From NCBI RefSeq assembly GCF_005047635.1, contig NZ_SUKC01000001.1:62001-126000 (forward strand): a stretch of 64,000 bases of DNA. The letters run 5' to 3'. Shown piece by piece: positions 7,829-15,616 of this stretch. The first letter of the stretch is position 1. Each line of letters begins with the position of its first letter. The position numbers and the translations under genes are program-made. The notes beneath the pieces are model-generated. The model ran no database searches, was not told the origin of the DNA, and saw only the letters and a list, made by a program, of their open reading frames with translations. This DNA is from Arthrobacter sp. CAU 1506 (GTDB taxonomy: Bacteria; Actinomycetota; Actinomycetes; Actinomycetales; Micrococcaceae).

Positions 7829-10069
7829 TTACTCGGCCGCGGCCTCTTCGGCTGCGGCTTCTTCAGCTGCAGCCTCCTCGGCGACCACCGGAGCCAGCGA
7901 CAGCTTGCCGCGGTCGTCGATCTTGGTGATCTCGACCTGGACCTTTTGGCCCACCGACACCACGTCGTCGACGTTGTCCACCCGCTTGCCGCCGGCCAGC
8001 TTGCGCAGCTCGGAGATGTGCAGCAGCCCGTCCTTACCCGGGGTCAGCGACACGAACGCACCGAAGGTGGTGGTCTTCACGACCGTGCCCAGGTACCGCT
8101 CGCCCACCTCGGGGACCTGCGGGTTGGCGATCGCGTTCACTGCCGCGCGGGCAGCTTCGGCGGCGGTACCGTCGGTGGCGCCGATCAGGACCGTACCGTC
8201 ATCTTCGATGGAGATGTCCGCGCCGGTGTCTTCCTGGATCTGGTTGATCATCTTGCCCTTGGGGCCAATGACCTCGCCGATCTTGTCCACGGGGATCTTG
8301 ACCGAGATGATCCGCGGGGCGAATTCGCTCATTTCGTCCGGACGGTCGATCGCGGCGTTGATCACGCCGAGGATGTGCAGCCGGGCCTCGCGGGCCTGCT
8401 TCAGCGCGGCGGCCAGCACGGAGGCCGGGATCCCGTCGAGCTTGGTGTCCAGCTGGATGGCCGTGACGAACTCCGAGGTACCGGCGACCTTGAAGTCCAT
8501 GTCGCCGAACGCGTCCTCTGCACCCAGGATGTCCGTCAGCGCGGCGTAGCGGGTCTCGCCGTTCACCTGGTCGGAGACCAGGCCCATGGCGATACCAGCC
8601 ACCGGAGCCTTCAGCGGCACACCGGCGTTGAGCATGGAAAGCGTGGAGGCGCAGACCGAGCCCATCGAGGTGGAGCCGTTGGAGCTGAGGGCTTCCGAGA
8701 CCTGGCGGATGGCGTACGGGAACTCTTCACGCGACGGCAGCACCGGCACCAGGGCACGCTCCGCCAGTGCGCCGTGGCCGATTTCGCGGCGCTTCGGCGA
8801 ACCCACACGGCCGGTTTCACCGGTGGAGTACGGCGGGAAGTTGTAGTTGTGCATGTAGCGCTTGCGGGTGACCGGCGACAGCGAATCGATCTGCTGTTCC
8901 ATCTTCAGCATGTTCAAGGTGGTGACGCCCAGGATCTGGGTTTCGCCGCGTTCGAAGATGGCCGAACCGTGGACGCGGGGCAGGACTTCCACTTCAGCGG
9001 TGAGCTTGCGGATGTCGCTGAGGCCGCGGCCGTCGATGCGGACCTGGTCGGTCAGGATGCGCTGGCGCACGACCTTCTTGGTGACCGAGTTGAAGGCTGC
9101 GGAGATTTCCTTCTCCCGGCCGGCGAATTCGGCGGTCTCGGTGCCGGCGAACTGAGCCAGGACCTCTGCCTTGAAGGCGTCGGCGGCGTCGTTGCGTTCC
9201 TGCTTGTCGGCGATCGAGAAGATCTCGGTCAGCTTGGCAGCGGCGGCGGACTCGACGGCGGCGAAGACGTCGTCCTCGTAGTCCCGGAAGATCGGGAACT
9301 CGACGGTCGGCTTGGCGGCCCGCGCGGCCAGATCCGACTGGGCGTCGCAGAGCGCGCGGATGAACGGCTTGGACGCCTCCAGGCCCTCGGCCACAACCTC
9401 TTCGGTCGGTGCGGTGGCGCCCTCTTCCTTGATCAGGTTCCAGGCGTTGTCGGTTGCCTCGGCCTCGACCATCATGATCGCGACGTCGTCACCGGCAATG
9501 CGGCCGGCCACGACCATGCTGAACACGGCGCGTTCCAGCTCGGAGTGCTTCGGGAAGGCCACCCACTGGCCGTCCACCAGCGCCACGCGGACGCCGCCGA
9601 TCGGACCGGAGAAGGGCAGGCCGGACAGCTGGGTGGACATGGACGAGGCGTTGATTGCCACGACGTCGTACAGCACGTCCGGGTTGATCGCCAGCACGGT
9701 GACCACGATCTGGACCTCGTTGCGCAGCCCCTTGACGAAGGCCGGACGCAGCGGGCGGTCCATCAGGCGGCAGGCCAGGATCGCTTCCGTGGACGGACGG
9801 CCTTCACGGCGGAAGAACGAGCCCGGGATGCGGCCGGCGGCGTACATGCGCTCTTCCACATCGACGGTCAGCGGGAAGAAGTCGAAGCCTTCGCGCGGCG
9901 ACTTGCCCGCCGTCGTGGCGGAGAGCAGGGCGGTGTCTTCGTCGATGTAGACCATCGCCGAGCCGGCCGCCTGCTGGGCAACACGGCCGGTTTCGAACCG
10001 GATCACACGCTGGCCGAAGCGGCCGTTATCAATGACCGCTTCTGAGAACTGAATTTCGGGACCCTCCAA
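7829..10069 (-). CDS. pnp: Polyribonucleotide nucleotidyltransferase (PNPase)
   Basis: Phosphorolytic 3'-5' exoribonuclease and degradosome component, 746 residues. Two RNase PH domains, a KH domain ([20 protein letters not shown]) and an S1 domain near the C-terminus are visible, then an acidic Glu/Ala repeat tail (several copies of AAEEA). The start is taken as TTG at 10069 because a near-perfect ribosome site GGAGGTGA lies 5-8 bases upstream and the product then opens [19 protein letters not shown], as I recall for Arthrobacter PNPase. The longer in-frame start lacks family support. It lies downstream of rpsO, the classic order. Confidence 0.95.
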   Translation of the reverse strand: MEGPEIQFSEAVIDNGRFGQRVIRFETGRVAQQAAGSAMVYIDEDTALLSATTAGKSPREGFDFFPLTVDVEERMYAAGRIPGSFFRREGRPSTEAILACRLMDRPLRPAFVKGLRNEVQIVVTVLAINPDVLYDVVAINASSMSTQLSGLPFSGPIGGVRVALVDGQWVAFPKHSELERAVFSMVVAGRIAGDDVAIMMVEAEATDNAWNLIKEEGATAPTEEVVAEGLEASKPFIRALCDAQSDLAARAAKPTVEFPIFRDYEDDVFAAVESAAAAKLTEIFSIADKQERNDAADAFKAEVLAQFAGTETAEFAGREKEISAAFNSVTKKVVRQRILTDQVRIDGRGLSDIRKLTAEVEVLPRVHGSAIFERGETQILGVTTLNMLKMEQQIDSLSPVTRKRYMHNYNFPPYSTGETGRVGSPKRREIGHGALAERALVPVLPSREEFPYAIRQVSEALSSNGSTSMGSVCASTLSMLNAGVPLKAPVAGIAMGLVSDQVNGETRYAALTDILGAEDAFGDMDFKVAGTSEFVTAIQLDTKLDGIPASVLAAALKQAREARLHILGVINAAIDRPDEMSEFAPRIISVKIPVDKIGEVIGPKGKMINQIQEDTGADISIEDDGTVLIGATDGTAAEAARAAVNAIANPQVPEVGERYLGTVVKTTTFGAFVSLTPGKDGLLHISELRKLAGGKRVDNVDDVVSVGQKVQVEITKIDDRGKLSLAPVVAEEAAAEEAAAEEAAAE

Positions 10070-10319
10070 GAGAGTCACCTCCGTTTCTTCGAGTGAGCGG
10101 AGGCTGCCGGTATCTGCCCAGACCTGCGGCCGTTGCACGGCCGGCCTGCCTGTACGCCACCCGGTCTTCGATCGAGACCTACGGGCTGTCCAAGGGACGT
10201 CCCGGAAGCCACTACCGAGGACCGCGAATGCCGCGATACCGGAAGTCTCCAGTTGATGTAGTTATCGCCCAGCGGTGTCCCGCTGGCCGTCTCCTGCCGC
10301 GCCGGTAGGGCGAGGTAGG
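10070..10319. other. pnp leader / rpsO-pnp spacer
   Basis: About 250 bases without a gene. I see the pnp ribosome site at its left end and a short hairpin CCAGCGG-tgtc-CCGCTGG at 10269-10286. It probably holds the pnp promoter and leader, which in many bacteria is a processing site for PNPase autoregulation. No clear -35/-10 pair was assigned. Confidence 0.4.
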
Positions 10320-10368
10320 AAAAAAGCGGCTCTTCTGTTCGCTTGTTGCGATGAACGGAAGAGCCGCC
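10320..10368 (-). terminator. Rho-independent terminator after rpsO
   Basis: On the minus strand a 15-base stem (GCGGCTCTTCCGTTC paired with GAACAGAAGAGCCGC, one G-U) closes a 12-base loop and is followed by six or seven T residues. It begins 12 bases past the rpsO stop. Confidence 0.85.
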
Positions 10369-10379
10369 TCCTTCACTGA

Positions 10380-10649
10380 CTAGCGGCGCAGGCCGAGGCG
10401 CTCGATGAGCGAACGGTAGCGCGTAATGTCGGTTTCACGCAGGTAGGTGAGCATACGACGGCGACGGCCGACCAGGGCCATCAGGCCGCGGCGGGTGTGG
10501 TGGTCGTGCTTGTGCATCTTCAGGTGTTCGGTCAGGTCGGAGATGCGACGGGACAGAACAGCGATCTGTACCTCGGGGGAACCCGTGTCGCCCTCGTGCG
10601 TGGCGTATTCCTTGATGATTTCCTGCTTGAGCGCGGCGTCCAATGCCAC
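10380..10649 (-). CDS. rpsO: 30S ribosomal protein S15
   Basis: S15 binds 16S rRNA early in small-subunit assembly. The 89-residue product beginning at GTG 10649 has the expected length and family pattern ([32 protein letters not shown]). TAGGAG lies 5 bases upstream of the GTG. It is downstream of ribF and upstream of pnp, and is closed by its own terminator. Confidence 0.97.
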   Translation of the reverse strand: MALDAALKQEIIKEYATHEGDTGSPEVQIAVLSRRISDLTEHLKMHKHDHHTRRGLMALVGRRRRMLTYLRETDITRYRSLIERLGLRR

Positions 10650-10811
10650 AATAACTCCTAGAAGTTGTGCCGTGAGGCCCGAGTCAGCACTTCGCTGCCG
10701 GGGGCTCCGTACCATTCGCCGGCAGGCAGAGACTGCCGGAAGCCGAGCACAGAGGGATACAGCCGCCACGGACCGCAGCCGAATCCACCGGCAAGTTTAC
10801 CTGTTGCGGAC

Positions 10812-11783
10812 TCAGTCTGTCGAAAGCAGGCTGCGCGTACGCGCCACGTCGTCGTACATCTGGGCGATCAACGCCTCGGGGCCGGTGTAGGCCACCATGC
10901 CGCGCAGCCGCTGCACGAATTCGACCACGACCTGCTGGCCGTAAAGATCGAAGTCGTCGGTGCTCTCCTCCGGCCGGTCAATGACGTGTGCCTCGACCCG
11001 GCGGCTGGCGCCTTCGAACGTGGGGTTCGAGCCCACCGAGATGGCGGCCGGCCATCTGGTGCCGCGCTCATCCACCAGCCAGCCGGCGTACACGCCGTCG
11101 GCCGGGATCAGCCCGGAGGAATGCTTCGAGAGATTGGCCGTGGGAAAGCCGAGTTCGCGCCCGCGGGCGTCGCCGTGCACCACTTCGCCGCGCATCCGGT
11201 GGGTCCGTCCCAGCACCTCGGCTGCCATGGCCACGTCGCCGGCGGCCAGTGCCTCGCGCACCCACGACGACGAGCAGCGCCGGCTGCCGTCGGAGCCGCC
11301 ATCCGCATCTGCTTCGTATTCCTCAACCACCTCGACGGCGAATCCGAATTGCCGCCCGAGTTCCTGCATGGTGCTGACATCGCCGGCGTTGTCCTTGCCG
11401 AAGCGCGTATCGTGTCCGATCACCACGGCCGTTGCGCCCAGGGTCTCCACGAAAACGTTGCGGACAAATTGCTCGGGGGTCTCCCCGGCCAGTTCCAGTG
11501 TGTAGGTCATCATCAGCAGGCCGTCCAGGCCGCTGGCTGCCAGCGCCTCGACGCGGTCTTCCAGCCCCATGATCAGCTGCGGGGCCGCGTCCGGCCGGTG
11601 CACCTGTGAGGGATGCGGGTCAAAGGAGATGGCCACGGCCTGCGCTTCGCGGTCGGCAGCCGTCTCGACCAGCCGGCGCAGCACCTGCTGGTGGCCGCGG
11701 TGCACGCCGTCGAAGTTGCCCAGTGTCACCACTGATGGACCAAAGCCACGGGGTACGTCGGCCAGGTCTTTCCAGTAGTGCAC
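10812..11783 (-). CDS. ribF: Bifunctional riboflavin kinase / FAD synthetase RibF
   Basis: Makes FMN then FAD from riboflavin. The N-terminal FAD synthetase (nucleotidyltransferase) domain shows VVTLGNFDGVHRGHQ, ISFDPHPSQV and the SSSWVREALAAGDV segment. The C-terminal riboflavin kinase domain shows GRELGFPTANL with the P-T-A-N metal/nucleotide motif and a VGSNPTFEG stretch. The GTG at 11783 has GAGGAG 6 bases upstream, giving 323 residues, the usual size. It is part of the conserved truB-ribF-rpsO order, here with two membrane genes between truB and ribF. Confidence 0.95.
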   Translation of the reverse strand: MHYWKDLADVPRGFGPSVVTLGNFDGVHRGHQQVLRRLVETAADREAQAVAISFDPHPSQVHRPDAAPQLIMGLEDRVEALAASGLDGLLMMTYTLELAGETPEQFVRNVFVETLGATAVVIGHDTRFGKDNAGDVSTMQELGRQFGFAVEVVEEYEADADGGSDGSRRCSSSWVREALAAGDVAMAAEVLGRTHRMRGEVVHGDARGRELGFPTANLSKHSSGLIPADGVYAGWLVDERGTRWPAAISVGSNPTFEGASRRVEAHVIDRPEESTDDFDLYGQQVVVEFVQRLRGMVAYTGPEALIAQMYDDVARTRSLLSTD

Positions 11784-11842
11784 AGTGAACTCCTCGTTGA
11801 TTGGGCCTTGAGCGGTTGCGGCCCCGCGCCGGGCACCTTCCA

Positions 11843-12316
11843 TTATGGACGATCTTCCGCGGGCTTCTGCCCGGCGGCCGGCCGGTGCAGCCAGAGCCAC
11901 CAGAGACCGACCACTGGTAGCAGCAACGGGACATAGCCGTAGCCCTTGCCAAAGCCGGACCACACGGTGTCCTGCGGCAGCAGTTCCGGGTCCAGCAGGC
12001 TGAGGAGTCCCACGGCGACGACGCCCAGAAGTTCGATGCCCACGGCGGCCACGGACAGCCAGTAGGAGCGGATTCCGGACTTGGCCAGCGTAATGGTCGC
12101 CAGGATATAGACCACGGCGGCGAAGGCGGAAAGCAGGTAGGCCACCGGGGCTTCGTCGAACTTGGTGGCGATCTGGTATCCCGCCCGCGCGGTGGCGGAC
12201 AGCGCAAAGACACCGTAGACGGCCACCAGCAGACGCCCGAAACCGGTGGCCCGGCGCGCTACCTCGTTGGTGTCCTGCCCCCGCTGGACCTGCTGTTGTT
12301 CCCTGCCCGTGTTCAT
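11843..12316 (-). CDS. Small four-helix membrane protein of unknown function (second of a pair)
   Basis: 157 residues. A charged Gln/Arg-rich N-terminus of about 25 residues is followed by roughly four hydrophobic segments (for example FGRLLVAVYGVFALSATARAG and YVPLLLPVVGLWWLWL). The ATG at 12316 overlaps the stop of the preceding membrane gene as ATGA, which fixes the start. I do not recognise a named family. Position between truB and ribF suggests cotranscription with them, not necessarily a shared function. Confidence 0.75.
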   Translation of the reverse strand: MNTGREQQQVQRGQDTNEVARRATGFGRLLVAVYGVFALSATARAGYQIATKFDEAPVAYLLSAFAAVVYILATITLAKSGIRSYWLSVAAVGIELLGVVAVGLLSLLDPELLPQDTVWSGFGKGYGYVPLLLPVVGLWWLWLHRPAAGQKPAEDRP

Positions 12317-12687
12317 ACGACGATTGGTCCGTCCCAAATCTGTTCCATCCTTACCAACATCACGAAGACCGTCACGGCGGCGGCGCCCAGCACTAGATTG
12401 CTCCACCGGCTGCGGTCAGTGATCGACCACCAGAAGGCCGCCACCGGCACCAGGAGCGCGGTGATCAGATAGCCCCAGAATTCCCAGGCCTCCCCGGCGA
12501 CGTTTTCACCGGAAGCCTGCCGGATGATGCCGGCCACAGCGTAGACCAGCAGAAACAACTCCACCGCCGCCAGCGAGAGAATCGTGATGTCATTCGGACC
12601 GTGCTTCAGGATGGCCGCGACCACGCAGATGACAGCCGCCAGCAGCGTAATCACGATGCCTGCAATGAAGAATCCGTCGAACATCAT
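12313..12687 (-). CDS. Small four-helix membrane protein of unknown function (first of a pair)
   Basis: 124 residues, almost entirely hydrophobic, with about four membrane segments (FFIAGIVITLLAAVICVVAAI, ITILSLAAVELFLLVYAVAGI, YLITALLVPVAAFWWSI, LVLGAAAVTVFVMLV). The ATG at 12687 overlaps the truB stop as ATGA, and its own stop overlaps the next membrane gene the same way, so all three are tightly coupled. No catalytic motif is seen; function is unknown. Confidence 0.75.
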   Translation of the reverse strand: MMFDGFFIAGIVITLLAAVICVVAAILKHGPNDITILSLAAVELFLLVYAVAGIIRQASGENVAGEAWEFWGYLITALLVPVAAFWWSITDRSRWSNLVLGAAAVTVFVMLVRMEQIWDGPIVV

Positions 12688-13592
12688 TTGTCTGCCGCCT
12701 CGTTTCCCGGTGCGAAGACGAGCAGCGGCTTGGCTTGCGAATCGGTGTCCTCCAGCAGCGCTACCAGTGACCCGTTCGGGGCGAACGCCGCGGTGGCGCC
12801 CGCGGCTCCCCCGGCCGGAATCCGCCGGCCGTGGGAGACGTCGTCGGCTTCCGCGGCACTGAGTTCACGGGCAGGGAACAACACCCGGGCGGCATCGTCC
12901 AACGCCGTCAACTTCAGGTTGTCGGCCAACTGTTCCAGGGTAGCGGCGTCTTCGATCCGGAACGGCCCCACCTGGGTCCGGCGCAGGGCGGTCAAATGAC
13001 CGCCGACCCCCAAATTTTCCCCGAGGTCGCGCGCCAGGGCACGGATATAGGTGCCCGACGAGCATTCGACGGTCACGTCCACGTCCTGCACCTTCCCGCC
13101 GCGCTCGCGCCGGATATCGTGGATCTCGAACCGGTGGATGGTGACCGGCCGCGCCGGCAGCGACACCTCCTGGCCGGAACGGACACGGGCATAGGACCGC
13201 TGGCCGTTGACCTTGATGGCCGAGACACTGCTCGGCACCTGCTGGATGTCACCGGTCAGCGCGGCGACGCCATCACGGATTTGTTGTTTAGTCACGGCCG
13301 CGGCGATGGTTTCCGCAGTGATATCGCCTTCGGCGTCGTCGGTTACCGTCGACTGGCCCAGGCGGATGGTCGCGTCATACGTTTTGCTGGCACCGACAAT
13401 GTAGGTCAGCAGTCGGGTTGCCTTGTTGACACCGATCACCAGGACGCCGGTGGCCATCGGGTCAAGCGTGCCGGCATGGCCGACTTTTCGCGTTCCGGAC
13501 AGGCGGCGCATGCGTCCAACCACGTCATGGCTGGTCCACCCCTGCGGCTTGTCAACAAGTATCAGTCCAGAGTGGAGCAGGCCAGAAGTCAC
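12684..13592 (-). CDS. truB: tRNA pseudouridine-55 synthase TruB
   Basis: Converts U55 to pseudouridine in the T-loop of tRNAs. 302 residues with the N-terminal GLILVDKPQGWTSHDVV motif and the catalytic-Asp motif GHAGTLDPMATGVL near residue 40. KTYDATIRLG and SSGTYIRALARDLG are also typical. A GTG start with AAAGG close upstream is used. In most actinobacteria truB follows rbfA; here a reverse-strand secreted-protein gene separates them. Confidence 0.96.
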   Translation of the reverse strand: MTSGLLHSGLILVDKPQGWTSHDVVGRMRRLSGTRKVGHAGTLDPMATGVLVIGVNKATRLLTYIVGASKTYDATIRLGQSTVTDDAEGDITAETIAAAVTKQQIRDGVAALTGDIQQVPSSVSAIKVNGQRSYARVRSGQEVSLPARPVTIHRFEIHDIRRERGGKVQDVDVTVECSSGTYIRALARDLGENLGVGGHLTALRRTQVGPFRIEDAATLEQLADNLKLTALDDAARVLFPARELSAAEADDVSHGRRIPAGGAAGATAAFAPNGSLVALLEDTDSQAKPLLVFAPGNEAADK

Positions 13593-13652
13593 GCCTTTCA
13601 GTATATGGCGTCCCGGGTGCGGGTCGGTTCTCGGGGCTTAAAGCATGAATCG

Positions 13653-13681
13653 TTGACAGCCCCTGTCGGCCGGAATAGCTT
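13653..13681 (+). promoter_or_regulatory. Promoter candidate for the ScyD/ScyE-like gene
   Basis: TTGACA at 13653-13658 is followed after 17 bases by TAGCTT at 13676-13681. The -35 box and spacing are ideal and the -10 is fair. It would give a leader of about 155 bases before the GTG at 13845. This is the only gene on this strand nearby. Confidence 0.4.
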
Positions 13682-13844
13682 GAGCTCACTGCGTGCCGCA
13701 CTCGGCCTGAGGGGAACATCAGCAGGGGGAAACAACAGGCTGGGCACAGTCGCCTTTTTTGGCATCACTTGCGCTTTACTCCAGTTATTCCGCCGAACTG
13801 CGAGACATCTGAGGTGCCCCGCGGCTTCTTACAGGAGCTGATCC

Positions 13845-14990
13845 GTGAACAACAGAAGGCTCTATCTTGCCCTGCCCTTGGTGCTCGGCTTGTCGCTCAG
13901 TGCTGGCTTGGCGCCGGCATCGTCCGCCGACCGCTACAGCGCCAAGCCACCCGCGACCGCCACGCTTGCCGATGGCCTGCTGTCTCCCTTGAGCCTGGCT
14001 GCTGGTCGGCACGGACTCTACGTAACCCAGAATTTCGCCGGCATCTTGAATAAGGTCAAGTCGAACGGCGCTCCCAAAGTTGTGCGCAGTTCCGGGGGTT
14101 CCGAAGTCGGATCCGTCCCGCCCCCCGAGGTCGGATCCGTCTCCCTCTACAAGGACACCGTCTACTTTTCGGAAGGCGCCGGCGGCATGGACGGCCAGCC
14201 GAACGAACAGTGGATCAAGTCGCTGGACAATCACCGCAAGGCCTCGCCGCAGAAGATCGCGGATATCGCCGCCTATGAGGCCAAGCGGAACCCGGACGGC
14301 CGGATTACCTACGGGTTCCGCAATGTGCGGGACCAACGATGCCTGGACCAGATCCCCGAGGGAATCCCGGGGAAGTACCAAGGCCAGGTTGACTCCCATG
14401 TCTACGCCACCGCAGTCGACAAGCGCAGCATCTACGTGGCCGACGCCGGCGCCAATGCGATCCTGAAGGTGGACAAGCGCAGCAAGCGGGTCAGCACCGT
14501 GGCGGTACTGCCGGCGACCTACGTCCGCATCACCGCAGTCCTCGCCGCGGGCATGGGCCTGCCGGACTGCGTGGTTGGCGAGAAGTATTACCTGGAGCCG
14601 GTGCCCACGGATGTGGAGTTTGGCAAGCACGGCTGGTTGTACGTCACGTCGCTGCCGGGCGGACCGGAAGACGGGAGCCTTGGTGCGCTGGGACGGGTGT
14701 ATAAGGTCCACTCCGGATCCGGCAAGGTGGTACAGCTGGCCAGCGGCTTCTCCGGCGCCACGAACCTGGCCGTCAGTTCGCGGGGTGACATTTACGTTGC
14801 GGAGATGTTTGGCAACAAGATTTCCGTGGTGAAGAAGGGGTACCACAAGCCTCGGACGTTGCTTGAGGCGACCGCCCCGGGTGCACTCGAGATTCATGAC
14901 AACAGGCTCTACGCCACGACGCATGCCCTGCCCGACTTCACCGGTCCAACACCGCCCGCAGGAAAGATCCTCAAGATCAAACTGCGCTGA
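13845..14990 (+). CDS. Secreted ScyD/ScyE-family beta-propeller protein
   Basis: 381 residues. Residues 1-28 form a Sec signal peptide (LYLALPLVLGLSLSAGLAPASSA). The body resembles the ScyD/ScyE family of NHL-like propeller proteins: VEFGKHGWLYVTSLPGGPED, VYKVHSGSGKVVQLASGFSG and TNLAVSSRGDIYVAEMFGNKI are blade-like repeats. The biochemical role is unknown outside scytonemin producers. The GTG start has AGGAG 7 bases upstream. It stands alone on the plus strand within a minus-strand translation operon, with its own promoter and terminator. Confidence 0.8.
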   Translation: MNNRRLYLALPLVLGLSLSAGLAPASSADRYSAKPPATATLADGLLSPLSLAAGRHGLYVTQNFAGILNKVKSNGAPKVVRSSGGSEVGSVPPPEVGSVSLYKDTVYFSEGAGGMDGQPNEQWIKSLDNHRKASPQKIADIAAYEAKRNPDGRITYGFRNVRDQRCLDQIPEGIPGKYQGQVDSHVYATAVDKRSIYVADAGANAILKVDKRSKRVSTVAVLPATYVRITAVLAAGMGLPDCVVGEKYYLEPVPTDVEFGKHGWLYVTSLPGGPEDGSLGALGRVYKVHSGSGKVVQLASGFSGATNLAVSSRGDIYVAEMFGNKISVVKKGYHKPRTLLEATAPGALEIHDNRLYATTHALPDFTGPTPPAGKILKIKLR

Positions 14991-15017
14991 CGGCCTGGCT
15001 CAGCGGCATAACAAACA

Positions 15018-15054
15018 ACGGTGGGCCACCCGCGTGCAGCAGGTGGCCCACCGT
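15018..15054. terminator. Bidirectional hairpin between the ScyD/ScyE-like gene and rbfA
   Basis: A perfect 13-base stem (ACGGTGGGCCACC / GGTGGCCCACCGT) with an 11-base loop lies between convergent genes. The minus-strand side continues into a T-rich stretch (TTGTTTGTT), so it best terminates the rbfA transcript, and may also serve the plus-strand gene. Confidence 0.7.
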
Positions 15055-15071
15055 CGTCGTGCAGTGGTTGG

Positions 15072-15533
15072 TTACTCCGGGCGCGGCCCGCGGGCCGATT
15101 CGTCCTCGTCTTCGTCGCCGGGTTTGCGGTACGGATCTTCGCCGCCGGCGAAGGCGGCTCCTTCGGCCATCGCTGCCACCTCGGCATCCTTGGCCTTTGC
15201 GGTGCGCAACAGTTCCTCCAGATGGCTGGCGTTGACCGGGATTTCATCCGGGACGAATTCCAGCGTGGGCGTCAGCCGCGCGGTGATGTTCCGGCCCACT
15301 TCCGCCCGCAGGATGCCCTTGGCGGATTCCAGCGCCTTGCGGGTACCGTCCTGCTCTTCATCGGTGCCGAAGACCGTGTAGTAGACAGTGGCGTGCTGCA
15401 GGTCGTTGGTCACCCGGGCGTCAGTGATGGTCACAAACCCGAGGCGTGGGTCCTTGACCCGGCGCTCAAGCGCTTGGGCCACCACGACCTTGATCCGGTC
15501 GGCCATTTTGGCGGCGCGTGCTGGGTCTGCCAT
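15072..15533 (-). CDS. rbfA: 30S ribosome-binding factor RbfA
   Basis: KH-like assembly factor that binds immature 30S subunits. 153 residues with the family pattern RAAKMADRIKVVVAQALERRVKD at the N-terminus and VTITDARVTNDLQHATVYYTV. The C-terminal 40 residues are Ala/Gly/acidic and divergent. GGAGGGG sits just upstream of the ATG. It lies 83 bases downstream of infB in the nusA operon order. Confidence 0.95.
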   Translation of the reverse strand: MADPARAAKMADRIKVVVAQALERRVKDPRLGFVTITDARVTNDLQHATVYYTVFGTDEEQDGTRKALESAKGILRAEVGRNITARLTPTLEFVPDEIPVNASHLEELLRTAKAKDAEVAAMAEGAAFAGGEDPYRKPGDEDEDESARGPRPE

Positions 15534-15616
15534 AACCCCTCCTCAATTCTGATGATGATGGCGGAACAGCGGGCGCCCGGCGGCGATGCCACCAGACGCC
15601 CGCTGCAAGCCGACTG

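Noticed and set aside
7670-10045. Long plus-strand frame antisense to pnp and the M16 peptidase
   Set aside because: Its composition (His/Asp/Gly/Arg rich) and lack of motifs mark it as the antisense shadow of two well-supported genes.
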